A stretch of 64,000 bases of DNA from JAKALX01 sp964508715 (GTDB lineage Bacteria > Chloroflexota > Dehalococcoidia > Tepidiformales > Tepidiformaceae). The translations under genes were made by a program, and so were the position numbers. The notes beneath the pieces were generated by a model. That model searched no databases. It was not told the DNA's origin and saw nothing but the letters and a program-made list of their open reading frames with translations. Positions 15,622 to 24,842 of this stretch are shown here, piece after piece. The stretch covers positions 75,964-139,963 of the forward strand of contig CAZDUX010000008.1 in assembly GCA_964508715.1 (NCBI GenBank), written 5' to 3'. Every line of letters starts with the position of its first letter. The first letter of the stretch is position 1.

Positions 15622-17229
15622 ATGGCACGACGAAGCATCTGGGCCTGGGGGCTCGAGACCGATGAACCATCGCAGGCGGAGCGCGACGAAGCCGCCGCCC
15701 GCCTCTCGAAGCGCTTCGGCCGGGAGATCAGTGCTCCGCCAGCACCGGTCCTCGAATCGCTGGTGATACCGGCGCCACGCGTCCTGCCTCCGGCGTCGCT
15801 CGCTGGATTCGCTACAACGGCTTCGTATGACCGCGCCGCTCACGCCTATGGAAAGAGCTACCGCGATATCGTCCGCGCCTTCTCGGGGGATTTCTCGAAT
15901 CCACCCGATGTCGTCGCATACCCCCAGAGTGAAGATGACGTCGTCTCCATCCTCGATTGGGCGAGCGGTGCGGACGTTGTTGCTGTCCCCTATGGAGGGG
16001 GCTCCTCGGTCGTGGGTGGCGTTGAGCCTCCCGGCGGTGGCCGTCCTGTTGTCACGATCGACCTGTCGAACCTCAACCAGGTGCTCGAGATCGACCCTGT
16101 TTCCCGGGCGGCCCGCATCCAGGGTGGTGTCCTCGGACCGGCGCTGGAGGACCAACTTCGGCCGCACGGGTTCACCCTCCGGCACTTCCCCCAGAGCTTC
16201 GAGTACTCGAGCCTCGGCGGCTGGATCGTGACGCGCTCCGGGGGCCACTATGCCACGAACCACACCCATATCGATGACTTCGTTGAGTCGATTCGCACGG
16301 TCACCCCGCGGGGAATCATCGAATCCCGCCGCCTCCCGGGGAGCGGTGCGGGGCCCAGCCCGGACCGCATGGTCATCGGCAGCGAGGGCATCCTCGGTAT
16401 CGTCACCGAGGCGTGGATGCGCATCCAGGCGCGGCCCCGCTTCCGCGCGTCGGCGGGCATTACCTTCGCTTCGTGGAAGGCTGGCTACGAAGCTGCTCGC
16501 GCCGTTGTCCAGGCCAAGCTCTGGCCTGCGAACTGCCGCCTCCTCGACCCCACCGAGGCCGGATCGGCCGCCGGTCTCTCGGGCGACCAGGCGCTCCTCA
16601 TCGTTGCCTTCGAGTCGGCCGAGGTACCCCAGGAGCCGTTCATCCGCCAGGCGGTGCGGATCGCCCGCGAAGCTGGTGGCCAGATTGATGACGCTGCCAT
16701 CCGCATCGCCGACGAGGGGGCGCACGCGGGCGAGGAGGTTGGCCGCGAAGGTGCAGTCGGGGCGTGGCGCAACTCGTTCGTTCGTGCCCCGTACCAGCGC
16801 AACCTCACAGCCGGTATGGGCATCGTGGGCGATACCTTCGAGACTGCCATCACGTGGGACCGCTGGCCTGCTTTCGACGAGTCCGTGCGCCATGCTGTCA
16901 TGGATGTGATGAAGCGTGTTGCCGGGGGCGGCACACTGAGCTGCCGTTTCACCCATGTCTACACGGATGGCCCTGCACCCTACTACAGCTTCCAGGCACC
17001 CGGAACGCGTGGAGCAGAACTCGAGATCTGGTCAGCCATCAAGCAGGCGGCTTCCGACGCGGTTATCGCTGGCGGCGGGACTATCACCCACCACCACGCC
17101 GTAGGCCGCGATCATCGTCCCTGGTACGACGAGCAACGCCCGCCACTTTTCGCCGAAGCACTTCGGGCAGCCAAGAAGACGCTCGACCCGGCCGGGATCC
17201 TCAACCCGGGTGTCCTCATCGACCCTTGA
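15622..17229 (+). CDS. FAD-binding oxidase, alkyldihydroxyacetonephosphate-synthase-like
   Basis: A 535-aa flavoprotein of the vanillyl-alcohol-oxidase fold (FAD_binding_4 plus FAD-oxidase C domain). The FAD-binding region shows VAVPYGGGSSVVGGV at about 118-132 and HFPQSFEYSSLGGWIVTRSG near 194-213. The C-terminal part carries TITHHHAVGRDH near 491, the histidine-rich active-site loop typical of alkylglycerone-phosphate synthases, and ends LKKTLDPAGILNPG-like. This suggests an ether-lipid enzyme or a related glycolate/D-lactate-type oxidase. Ether-lipid synthesis is plausible but unproven, as no partner gene is adjacent. GAGGTGA precedes the ATG. Confidence 0.85.
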   Translation: MARRSIWAWGLETDEPSQAERDEAAARLSKRFGREISAPPAPVLESLVIPAPRVLPPASLAGFATTASYDRAAHAYGKSYRDIVRAFSGDFSNPPDVVAYPQSEDDVVSILDWASGADVVAVPYGGGSSVVGGVEPPGGGRPVVTIDLSNLNQVLEIDPVSRAARIQGGVLGPALEDQLRPHGFTLRHFPQSFEYSSLGGWIVTRSGGHYATNHTHIDDFVESIRTVTPRGIIESRRLPGSGAGPSPDRMVIGSEGILGIVTEAWMRIQARPRFRASAGITFASWKAGYEAARAVVQAKLWPANCRLLDPTEAGSAAGLSGDQALLIVAFESAEVPQEPFIRQAVRIAREAGGQIDDAAIRIADEGAHAGEEVGREGAVGAWRNSFVRAPYQRNLTAGMGIVGDTFETAITWDRWPAFDESVRHAVMDVMKRVAGGGTLSCRFTHVYTDGPAPYYSFQAPGTRGAELEIWSAIKQAASDAVIAGGGTITHHHAVGRDHRPWYDEQRPPLFAEALRAAKKTLDPAGILNPGVLIDP

Positions 17230-17537
17230 CCCGGATTCATCGCCCGGTATTGCACCGTAGACGGTGGGCAGGCAAACACCTTCTGCAGGATCGCCGTCGT
17301 GCCCGGCTGCCCGTTTGCACGCCCCGACCGATGAGCGAACCGGTGAAGCCCCGGTTACGAGGGCCCGGTAATTGCACGCTGATTTCAGACGCGCGAACGA
17401 GTTGTGATGGTTCCTCAACCAATCGCTCGCCGTGGTCGATGGTTCCTCGCGCCCCGATCGGGTTCCCTGTACCCGAAGTGCGCGGCATACCATCCGGTCC
17501 CAGCCGGAGGTTCTGTCCGCGCCAGGAGTTGCCGCAG
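17230..17537. other. Spacer between FAD oxidase and small zinc protein
   Basis: About 308 bases in which I see no gene on either strand and no tRNA-like structure. Open frames crossing it have frame-shadow composition. No clear promoter hexamer pair was found. Confidence 0.4.
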
Positions 17538-17777
17538 ATGCCCTACCGAAGCCAGTTGCAGCGCATGTTCGATACCGATCCGGCTCCAGATGCAATCACT
17601 CTCCCTCGCGACGCCGGGGAGTGCCCGCCGCACCACTTCGTCATCGATAGCCCAAACGGTCAGACGAGCCACGGCTGCTGCAAGAAGTGTGGAATCGGGC
17701 GCGACTACCGAAACTGGTTCGAGCAATACGAGTACGCGGGGTCCGTCTGGAAGCGTTCGGCCGCAGAGTCGCTGTGA
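17538..17777 (+). CDS. Small CxxCG zinc-binding protein (79 aa)
   Basis: A 79-residue protein with the core CPPHHFVIDSPNGQTSHGCCKKCG at residues about 34-57: two histidines, the SPNG...SHG phrase and a CxxCG knuckle. This pattern recurs in small uncharacterised proteins that I associate with Chloroflexota. It probably binds one zinc ion. The ATG at 17538 is chosen because AGGAG lies about 10 bases upstream. A much longer open frame in the same phase begins inside the FAD-oxidase gene, but its first part is antisense-like shadow. The C-terminus is aromatic and acidic (NWFEQYEYAG). The function is unknown. Confidence 0.65.
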   Translation: MPYRSQLQRMFDTDPAPDAITLPRDAGECPPHHFVIDSPNGQTSHGCCKKCGIGRDYRNWFEQYEYAGSVWKRSAAESL

Positions 17778-17793
17778 CACCGTTCACGGAATA

Positions 17794-17964
17794 ATGCCAT
17801 CCCGGTTCCCATGGCCCTGTCGCGTCATGAGGCCCACACGGCAGGCAGCGGATGGGGTCTGGCAATCAATCGAAATTGATGGTGAGCCAGCGTATGGTTG
17901 GTACGTGGACGCCGGGTACTTCACGATGCCAGGGCCAGGGTGCCAGGCCGAGTTGAGGGCCTGA
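17794..17964 (+). CDS. Possible small hypothetical protein (56 aa)
   Basis: A 56-codon frame starting at ATG 17794, just 16 bases after the previous gene; an inner ATG at 17827 is an alternative. The stretch DGVWQSIEIDGEPAYGWYVD reads like real beta-strand protein rather than GC-rich shadow sequence. The ribosome site is weak (GGA). No family is recognised. Confidence 0.35.
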   Translation: MPSRFPWPCRVMRPTRQAADGVWQSIEIDGEPAYGWYVDAGYFTMPGPGCQAELRA

Positions 17965-18014
17965 GATCACCACCGGCCCGGGCCAGCGCGCACAATCCCG
18001 GTCTCACCTGAAAA

Positions 18015-18545
18015 TTGGAGGCGGCCCTGGAATCGCAGGCTGAGCCTATTCGCGCGCGACTCGTCGCCACCGCTGCAAAGGAGTGGTTCGAGCTCTGGCC
18101 CGCCGTAATGGCGGCCCGTACCGGACTGGTGCAAGCGCTCGCCGCCATTCCCGAAGCCCTGGCTCATGAGCGGCCCGGTTCGGGCGAGGGCGAATCGGCA
18201 TGGAGCGCCTACGAGGTTGCCCGGCACGTCCTCGCCTACACGCGGAACGTCACCGAGATCATCACAGCGACAGCGGCAGGTCAGAGCGTGGCAAAAGATC
18301 CGCGGGGCGCACTGGCTCCTGATCCGTCGCTATCCCTGCGTGACCTCCGCCGTCTCATCGTTGATGAATCGGCCAGTCTCGCGGCGCTCCATCTCACGCT
18401 TCCATCGCAGCCGGATGTTGGGGTCACGGTCGATCACCCGCTCTTTGGCCCCCTCCACGCCCGGGCCTGGTACGCATTCGTCGAAGTCCATGACAGCGAC
18501 CATGCCCGGCAACTCCGTGCTCTCGCTGCCGAGCGGCGCGCCTGA
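18015..18545 (+). CDS. DinB-like metal-dependent protein
   Basis: A roughly 172-176-aa helical protein of the DinB/YfiT four-helix type. The metal-binding histidines are visible in YEVARHVLAYTRN (near residue 72) and in the C-terminal EVHDSDHARQLRAL (two histidines near residue 160). The family includes thiol-dependent transferases and stress-induced proteins of mostly unknown activity. The start needs judgement: TTG at 18015 contains the only Shine-Dalgarno (GGAGG, 18017-18021), whereas an in-frame CTG at 18027 sits five bases after that site and is the better-placed codon. The protein would then begin MESQAEPIRARL. Confidence 0.7.
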   Translation: MEAALESQAEPIRARLVATAAKEWFELWPAVMAARTGLVQALAAIPEALAHERPGSGEGESAWSAYEVARHVLAYTRNVTEIITATAAGQSVAKDPRGALAPDPSLSLRDLRRLIVDESASLAALHLTLPSQPDVGVTVDHPLFGPLHARAWYAFVEVHDSDHARQLRALAAERRA

Positions 18546-18760
18546 ACCGATACCCGCTACCGCTTCCCCCAGGGGGCCCTTTCCCCCGCCAGGCCCAATC
18601 ATTTGTGCTCGTGAGCGAGGGGCAACGCACTGGCCGGTAATCGCCTCCTAATCCTGGACCGGAATGTAGCCTTTCTTCGAGCGGAATCCCCGCCATCTCG
18701 CTAATCTACGCACAACTACAGCTTCCCCGCGCTGCTGTGCGCCCAGGAGACCACGAGATC

Positions 18761-20680
18761 ATGGCCATCGCACGTACGACCAGGCCCATAACCGCTGACG
18801 ACGACGCCATTCGTGCTGCATTGGAGGACGCCTTCCTTCCGGCGCTCCTGCCGGCTCTTGCCCAGGCTACGGGCGACTTCAGCCTGCTGCGCGATGATCT
18901 TCGTCCCGCCGGGGTCGCCCCAGGGGTTGAGCAGGGAGGCATGTCGCCTTCGGCCCAGGCTGAAGCGCGTGTCCTCGCCTTCGATGCCATCAGGCGCATT
19001 CGCGACGATGCCGCGAACCTCTGTCCTGCACCTGTCGAGGAAGCGCTCAGGCAGAACACGGCGTGGATGACGGGTTCGGAAGCCTCCGAGGAGTACATCC
19101 CGCTCCTCCTCGAAGAGCTCGCACCGGAGGGCCAGGACCCGCGCGCACCGGCCTGGCGAAAGGACCCATCGGTTAGCTTCTCCGTGGCGATCATTGGCTC
19201 GGGCATGTCGGGAATTCTCGCAGCGATTCGCCTCGAGCAGGCGGGAGTTCCGTTCGTCATCCTCGAGAAGAACGCTGACGTTGGCGGTACGTGGCTCGAG
19301 AACACCTACCCCGGCGCCCGCGTCGATGTCTCGAACGCTTTCTATAGCTACTCGTTCGCGCAGAAGGTCGACTGGCCGAAGCATTTCTCCACCCAGGACG
19401 TCCTGCTCAACTACTTCCGTGATTGCGCTGACGAATACGGCATCCGCGAGTCTATCCGCTTCAACACCGAAGTCACCTCGATCGACTTCGATGAAGAGTC
19501 GGCGAACTGGACGCTCCACGTTCGGACACCGGATGGAGCGGAGGATACAGTCACGGCCCAGGCGGTGATCAGCGCCGTGGGCCAGCTCAACCGCCCGAAG
19601 CTGCCCGACATTGCGGGCATGCAGAGCTTCGAGGGCCCGTCCTTCCACTCGGCTCGCTGGAATCATGATGTGGACTTGAAGGGAAAGCGAGTCGCGGTTA
19701 TCGGCACTGGGGCGAGCGCCGCCCAGTTCATCCCGGTCATCGCCAACGATGTTGCCGAACTCATGATCTTCCAGCGGACGCCGAACTGGTTCGCGCCCGT
19801 GCCCCACTACCAGGACGACGTTCCGGCCGGGCTCACCTGGCTCTTCACGCACGTGCCCCACTACATGCACTGGTACCGGTTCTGGCTCTTCTGGAACACG
19901 ACCGACGGCCTCCTCCGGGCGGCCAGGGTCGATCCTGAGTGGCCGGATCGCAGCCTCGCTGTCAGCGCGGAGAACGACATGCTCCGGATGCTCTTCACCG
20001 GCTACATCCAGTCGCAGTTCGCCGACCGTCCGGATCTCCTCGACAAGGTGCTGCCCAAGTATCCGCCGGCCTCCAAGCGGATCATCCTGGACAACGGTAT
20101 CTGGGCCCGGACGCTCAAGCGCGACAATGTCGAACTCCTGACGGATCGCATCGAGGAGATTACTCCCGGCGGTGTGCGCACCGAGGATGGCGTTGAACAT
20201 CGTGCCGACGTGATCATCTACGGCACCGGCTTCCAGGCTTCGAAGTTCCTCACGCCGATGAAGGTGCACGGCCGCGGCGGTATCGAACTCCACCAGCAAT
20301 GGAACGGTGATGCCCGTGCCTACATGGGCATAACGGTCCCGAACTTCCCGAACTTCTTCATGCTCTATGGCCCGAACACGAACATCGTCGTCAACGGCAG
20401 CATCATCTACTTCAGCGAATGTGAAGTGCAGTACATCCTTGGCTGCATCCGCCTTCTCCTCGAACAGGGGAAACGTGCCATGGACTGCCGCCAGGGCGTC
20501 CATGACGAGTACAACGCGAGAATCGACAAGGGCAACCTCGAGTGTGTCTGGGGTGTCTCATCGGTGAATAGCTGGTACAAGAACGAAACCGGCCGCGTTG
20601 CCCAGAACTGGCCGTTCAATCTCATTGACTACTGGAAGCAAACCCGCGAGCCGGACCCGGCGGATTACCAGTTCACCTGA
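18761..20680 (+). CDS. Flavin monooxygenase, Baeyer-Villiger type
   Basis: A 639-aa flavoprotein. After a helical N-terminal extension of about 135 residues there is an FAD-binding Rossmann motif (IIGSGMSGILAA). The fingerprint follows as FEGPSFHSARWNH, matching F-x-G-x3-H-x3-W but with asparagine where P or D is usual. A second dinucleotide motif (VAVIGTGASAAQ) would bind NADPH. The ending DVIIYGTGFQASKFL and PNFPNFFMLYGPNTN is typical of cyclohexanone/4-hydroxyacetophenone-type monooxygenases, and the long N-terminal extension also fits the latter. The reaction is oxygen insertion next to a ketone; the substrate is unknown. The ATG at 18761 is preferred over GTG 18737; AGGAGA lies 11 bases upstream. 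Confidence 0.88.
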   Translation: MAIARTTRPITADDDAIRAALEDAFLPALLPALAQATGDFSLLRDDLRPAGVAPGVEQGGMSPSAQAEARVLAFDAIRRIRDDAANLCPAPVEEALRQNTAWMTGSEASEEYIPLLLEELAPEGQDPRAPAWRKDPSVSFSVAIIGSGMSGILAAIRLEQAGVPFVILEKNADVGGTWLENTYPGARVDVSNAFYSYSFAQKVDWPKHFSTQDVLLNYFRDCADEYGIRESIRFNTEVTSIDFDEESANWTLHVRTPDGAEDTVTAQAVISAVGQLNRPKLPDIAGMQSFEGPSFHSARWNHDVDLKGKRVAVIGTGASAAQFIPVIANDVAELMIFQRTPNWFAPVPHYQDDVPAGLTWLFTHVPHYMHWYRFWLFWNTTDGLLRAARVDPEWPDRSLAVSAENDMLRMLFTGYIQSQFADRPDLLDKVLPKYPPASKRIILDNGIWARTLKRDNVELLTDRIEEITPGGVRTEDGVEHRADVIIYGTGFQASKFLTPMKVHGRGGIELHQQWNGDARAYMGITVPNFPNFFMLYGPNTNIVVNGSIIYFSECEVQYILGCIRLLLEQGKRAMDCRQGVHDEYNARIDKGNLECVWGVSSVNSWYKNETGRVAQNWPFNLIDYWKQTREPDPADYQFT

Positions 20681-20736
20681 TACCGGCCTCCAGGGCGAGA
20701 TGCCGCCGGTGGGTGTGTCGTGGGTGGTACGCGCAT

Positions 20737-21255
20737 TCAGTCACTCTGCCTGTCCCCGCTCACCGTGGTGCCCGGCGAGCTTCGAGGCTCAAAGACCACG
20801 ACCGCGGTTTCTCTGCCACGCCGCGCCGCAATCTGGTCCAGCCCCCGGTCGTAGGTCGCCCACCGGCTCCAGAGGCGGGCGCGCTCCTCCCCTTCTGCTG
20901 CCCGCGCATGGACCGGGCGGGGCCCGCCGGGCAGGTCCACGATCGTATCCGGGTTGGCCTGGAGGTTGAGCCACCACGCGGGATCCGCATTGCCCCAGCC
21001 GTTCATGGCCATGGTGACGATGTTGGGTTCGTCGTCGTAGTACGAAATAATCGCCGACCGCTGCTTGCCGCTCCGGCGCCCCACCGTGCGCAGGTGCATC
21101 ATTCCCTGGTGGTTGTCCGTAGCGGTCCGCAGGCCAACCCTTCGGCCCGATATCCGGTAGATCGCGCGCTGCGCTACCCAGAACGAACGCATGAACCAGC
21201 GCGGAGGGAGCCACGGTGCCCTGGTGGACGTTGTGCCATCCGGTGTCTCGTTCAC
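20737..21255 (-). CDS. Deazaflavin (F420)-dependent nitroreductase-family protein
   Basis: A 172-aa split-barrel protein of the Ddn family. The core LRTVGRRSGKQRSAIISYYD (about residues 55-74), the MNGWGNADPAWWLNLQANPD block (about 84-103) and the C-terminal YDRGLDQIAARRGR region are diagnostic. Ddn-type proteins bind cofactor F420 or related flavins and reduce quinones or nitro compounds, or act on unsaturated lipids. The start is GTG at 21255 with GGGGAGG seven bases upstream. It is convergent with the monooxygenase gene. Upstream (21256-21508) is a 253-base spacer without a gene, which also has to hold the promoter of the following divergent ATPase gene. Confidence 0.85.
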   Translation of the reverse strand: MNETPDGTTSTRAPWLPPRWFMRSFWVAQRAIYRISGRRVGLRTATDNHQGMMHLRTVGRRSGKQRSAIISYYDDEPNIVTMAMNGWGNADPAWWLNLQANPDTIVDLPGGPRPVHARAAEGEERARLWSRWATYDRGLDQIAARRGRETAVVVFEPRSSPGTTVSGDRQSD

Positions 21256-21508
21256 GGCGTGCCTCCCCGGTCGGTCGCGGCAAGCATCGGGCGATCCGCT
21301 GGCTTCAGAAATGTCCGAATGACCGTTATCTGTAGAACCATATGGAGTGAAATCCAGGCGCCCGGCATTCCAGCCTCAGGCATTCGAAGACAGTGAGCTG
21401 GTGGCAGCGCAGTCTCCCCGGGATTTTCGGAGCCAGGCCAGCACTGCCGATCCGCCTTCGGGCCAAAGACGATAGGCTTGGCTTTCAAGCTCTCGACGGA
21501 GGAGATCC

Positions 21509-23782
21509 GTGGCCGACCTCTACATCGGGAAGGTATTCAATCCCGCCGACAAGTCGCTCGGCGACCGCTTCCTGCTCGATTCCAGCGATCTCACGACTCA
21601 CGGCATCGTCATCGGGATGACGGGCTCCGGGAAGACGGGCCTCTCTATCGACATCATCGAGGAGTTACTCAAGGCTCGCGTGCCTGTCATCGTCATCGAC
21701 CCGAAAGGCGACATGGGAAACCTGGCACTTGCTTTCGACCGCCTCGCGCCCGACCAGTTCGAGCCATGGGTCGACAAGGACGAAGCTGCCCGCGAGAACA
21801 AGACGGTGGCGGAGATGGCCCAGGCTGCATCCGAAACATGGACGAAGGGCCTCCAGGGTTCTGGTATCGAGGCCGCCGATGTTGCGGCCTACGTGAAAGG
21901 TCATCGAGTCCGGGTGTTCACCCCGGGCGCCTCCGCCGGTATCCCGATCAATCTCATCGATTCACTCGCTGCCCCCGGAATCGAGTTTGAAGGCAACGAA
22001 GAGGCACTCCGTGACGAGATCGACTCGGTCGTCACCGCGCTGCTGGGCTTCGTGAAGGTCCAGGCCGACCCCGTTAGCAGCCGCGAGTACATTCTCCTCT
22101 TCAGCCTCATTGAGAATGCCTGGCGCCAGGACCAGGACCTCTCGCTCGAGACGCTCATCAGCCAGGTTGGTAACCCGCCGATCGAACGGGTTGGCGCGCT
22201 GCCGATGGAAGCCTTCTACCCGCAGAAGGACCGCAGCCAGCTCATGTTTGCCCTCAACAACCTGGTCGCCTCACCGCCGTTCGAAATCTGGCGCCAGGGT
22301 GAGCCAATCGATATCGAATCGTGGGTCCGCTCTCCCGACGGGATCCCCCAGCTTTCGATCGTCTACACCTCGCACCTCGATGATGAACAGCGGGTCTTCG
22401 TCACGGCCCTCATCCTCAACAAGCTGAAGACCTGGATGCGCAAGCAGCCCGGTACGAGCGAACTTCGGCTGCTCTTCTACATGGACGAGATCTACGGGTA
22501 CTTCCCACCGACTGCGAACCCGCCGACAAAGAAGCCGCTCCTCACCCTGCTCAAGCAGGCGCGCGCGTACGGTATTGGCGTCCTGCTTTCGACCCAGAAC
22601 CCGGTGGACCTTGACTACAAAGGGCTGGCCAACATGGGCTTCTGGGCGATTGGCCGGCTGCAGACGGAGCAAGACCAGAATCGAGTGAAACAGGGCATCC
22701 AGGCCGCACTTGCCGATGCTGCCAGCGATCTCCCATTCGAAAAACTGATCGCAGCCGTCCAGAAGCGCGTCTTCCTCATCCACGACATCCACCGAAAGGC
22801 GCCGACGCTTGTCAGCTCACGCTTCGCCATGTCGTATCTCCGCGGGCCCATCACGCGCGACGAGATCAAGCGCCTCGGGCCCGGCGTGACAGCGTGGGCG
22901 AAACCGGCGCCGGTTGTTCGCACGGCGGCAAACCCCGAAGCTGCCACGAGGCCCGCGGCCGCCACACCGGCCGCTGCACCGCCTCTCCCGGCGCCACTCA
23001 AGGCCCGGTACTTCAACCTTCGCGGCGGGAACATGGCCGAACCCTGGGTCGTCGCTCGCGCGGCGGTGCGTTACAAGGCAGGTGGCGTCGCGACGGACGA
23101 GGTCCAGCGCACCCTCGGCTTCCGCATGACACCATCGGCGACGGCTACCGAGATCCTCAGCCAGGACCCGGGTGAGATCGATGACACGCGCCTTGCCGAC
23201 GCTGCTCCTGACGGCCTTGGTTACGCCGATCTCCCCGCCTTCCTTGCCACCGCGGACGGTGCCAAAGCACTCGAGCGTGCCCTTCGCGACCGCCTCGATG
23301 ACCGGCTCCAGGCCGAACTCATCTATGACCCCGTCACGAAGCGCTTCTCCAATCTCGGCGAGGACGAGAACGCCTTCGCTGCGCGCCTTACCGCCACTCC
23401 GGGAGTTTCGGCGAAGCGGACCGCGCTCGAGACGAAGATCGCGAAGCTCCAGCGCGACATCGCGACGAAGGAGCAAGAAGTGAAGGGCCGCAAATGGGAG
23501 AAATGGCTCTCGGTGTTCACCGTCGTTTTCCGCAATCTCGCGTCATTGAGTGGCGGCAAGGGCAAGGTCAGCACGACGGGTATGGGCGGCGTCCTCACGA
23601 AGAACCGGATGGAGAACACTGCTGAGCAGCGCAAAGCCTCGCTCGAAGCCCAGCTCCAGGAGGCTCAGCAGCAGCTCGCGGAGGTCTCCACGCCGGACCC
23701 TTCCCGGTTCGAGCGACGTGTCATCAAGCCGGCGAAGACCGATGTCTCGCTCATTCGTTACGATGTCGTCTGGGTGTACTGA
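21509..23782 (+). CDS. HerA-like P-loop ATPase (DUF853 type)
   Basis: A 757-aa ATPase related to HerA/FtsK-type motors. Walker A GMTGSGKT is at residues 36-43, followed by VIVIDPKGDMGNLAL. Walker B is in LLFYMDEIYGYFPP near residue 330, and the sensor region GIGVLLSTQNPVDLDYKGL near 358. An Ala/Pro-rich linker at about 475-495 leads to a C-terminal part with a predicted coiled coil (residues about 630-740, rich in E, K and Q). GTG at 21509 has GGAGGAG upstream. Relatives are thought to act on DNA or membranes, but their biological role is not settled. It stands alone, convergent with the next gene with a six-base gap. Confidence 0.85.
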   Translation: MADLYIGKVFNPADKSLGDRFLLDSSDLTTHGIVIGMTGSGKTGLSIDIIEELLKARVPVIVIDPKGDMGNLALAFDRLAPDQFEPWVDKDEAARENKTVAEMAQAASETWTKGLQGSGIEAADVAAYVKGHRVRVFTPGASAGIPINLIDSLAAPGIEFEGNEEALRDEIDSVVTALLGFVKVQADPVSSREYILLFSLIENAWRQDQDLSLETLISQVGNPPIERVGALPMEAFYPQKDRSQLMFALNNLVASPPFEIWRQGEPIDIESWVRSPDGIPQLSIVYTSHLDDEQRVFVTALILNKLKTWMRKQPGTSELRLLFYMDEIYGYFPPTANPPTKKPLLTLLKQARAYGIGVLLSTQNPVDLDYKGLANMGFWAIGRLQTEQDQNRVKQGIQAALADAASDLPFEKLIAAVQKRVFLIHDIHRKAPTLVSSRFAMSYLRGPITRDEIKRLGPGVTAWAKPAPVVRTAANPEAATRPAAATPAAAPPLPAPLKARYFNLRGGNMAEPWVVARAAVRYKAGGVATDEVQRTLGFRMTPSATATEILSQDPGEIDDTRLADAAPDGLGYADLPAFLATADGAKALERALRDRLDDRLQAELIYDPVTKRFSNLGEDENAFAARLTATPGVSAKRTALETKIAKLQRDIATKEQEVKGRKWEKWLSVFTVVFRNLASLSGGKGKVSTTGMGGVLTKNRMENTAEQRKASLEAQLQEAQQQLAEVSTPDPSRFERRVIKPAKTDVSLIRYDVVWVY

Positions 23783-23788
23783 GCCCTG

Positions 23789-24805
23789 CTACCAGCGGGC
23801 CTCGTGCTCCTCGATCCAGCCGTAGAGCCCGCTGATCGCGATGGGCTGGCCGTCTCCCGGCACGATTTGGCCCGAATAGGTGCCGAGCATCTGGTGAACG
23901 TCGGTGAACCATGCATCGCGGCGGCCGCTGGTCGCATGCCGCTCGAACTCTGGCTCAAACACCAGGTCGATGCGGTCGGTCTCCGGTGTGCGTATCCGCC
24001 AGGGTCTCATCCATGCATTGCGGTCGTAATCGATCACCAGGTCTTCGCTGATCTTCGTCAACCGGCCATCGACGCAGAGCCCGTTCTCCGTCATTCCCGT
24101 GCCGTCGGTCCACTTCCCTCCAATGTTGAGGCCGACGAGGTGACTGCCCTGTATACCTGAGGCAGCACCCCAGTTCCAGACCGTGTGCAGGGGCCAGACG
24201 CCCCGGCCGTAATCGAGACAACCAAAGGAGTTCGGGGGCCCGAACTCGAAACGCTGGTCTCCAAGCATGACATACCCGGTGGCCGGAAGCGTGTTCTGTT
24301 TCGAGGTGAACTGCATCTGCACGTCCGACCAGGGGATCACGACGTTCAGCGTCTCGTGCCCTGCCGGCCGCTCGATGAGGATGTTGGCCTCCAGCCGATG
24401 CCCCTGGAAGTAGTCCGATTCGACGCGCAGGCGTGTTCCCGTGCCCTCGTCGGTCATGGAGACCTGCATCGCCGGGTGCTCGATCACCATGTCCCCGGAA
24501 ACGGTCTCGGGGATGGCGATCGTCCCGGGCGGTACGGTCACGGTCTTGTCGAGGTGCCGCCCTGTTTTGCGCTCGATGCAGTAGGCGCCGCCAAGCTGAA
24601 GGCGCTCCATATCCGCGATGGTGGTCGAGAAGAAGAACTCGTCGCTGGTCACACCCCAGTAGTTCCACTTCTTCTTGCGCTCGAGCGGCTCTGCTACGTT
24701 GCAGCGGTGCAGCGGGTGACGCGACCAGCCGACCGCAGCCCGGTTGAACTTCCCGTCTCGCCCGCAGAGGTCGACGGGCCCGGTGATCTCTCGTTCAGGA
24801 TGCAT
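23789..24805 (-). CDS. DUF2804 family protein
   Basis: A 338-aa protein that I recognise as DUF2804. It begins REITGPVDLCGRDGKFNRAAVGWSRHPLHRC and has the family blocks KKWNYWGV, PNSFGCLDYGRGVWP and WNWGAASG. The fold is probably a two-domain lipocalin-like beta barrel; no enzymatic residues can be assigned. It has no signal peptide or membrane segment. The start at 24805 is preceded by a TAGAAT hexamer exactly six bases away and no Shine-Dalgarno, implying a leaderless mRNA. The next gene on the same strand upstream ends 37 bases away. Confidence 0.82.
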   Translation of the reverse strand: MHPEREITGPVDLCGRDGKFNRAAVGWSRHPLHRCNVAEPLERKKKWNYWGVTSDEFFFSTTIADMERLQLGGAYCIERKTGRHLDKTVTVPPGTIAIPETVSGDMVIEHPAMQVSMTDEGTGTRLRVESDYFQGHRLEANILIERPAGHETLNVVIPWSDVQMQFTSKQNTLPATGYVMLGDQRFEFGPPNSFGCLDYGRGVWPLHTVWNWGAASGIQGSHLVGLNIGGKWTDGTGMTENGLCVDGRLTKISEDLVIDYDRNAWMRPWRIRTPETDRIDLVFEPEFERHATSGRRDAWFTDVHQMLGTYSGQIVPGDGQPIAISGLYGWIEEHEARW

Positions 24806-24811
24806 GCCCGG

Positions 24812-24817
24812 ATTCTA
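24812..24817 (-). promoter_or_regulatory. -10 hexamer TAGAAT of a leaderless promoter
   Basis: On the minus strand TAGAAT is followed by six bases and then the ATG at 24805. A TTGCCG sequence lies 16 bases upstream as a candidate -35. There is no ribosome-binding site between hexamer and start. Confidence 0.6.
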
Positions 24818-24842
24818 GGCCCGGTGTTCCAATCGGCAATGG

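Noticed and set aside
15261..15638. A minus-strand frame with coding-like residues (WFTTPLPQGN) overlapping the 58-aa zinc protein
   Set aside because: No credible start codon or ribosome site, and the alternative frame with cysteine and histidine pairs plus AGGAGA is a better explanation.
15406..16956. A 516-codon frame antisense to the FAD oxidase
   Set aside because: The opposite strand contains the full flavoprotein with conserved motifs; this frame is Arg/Asp-rich and featureless.
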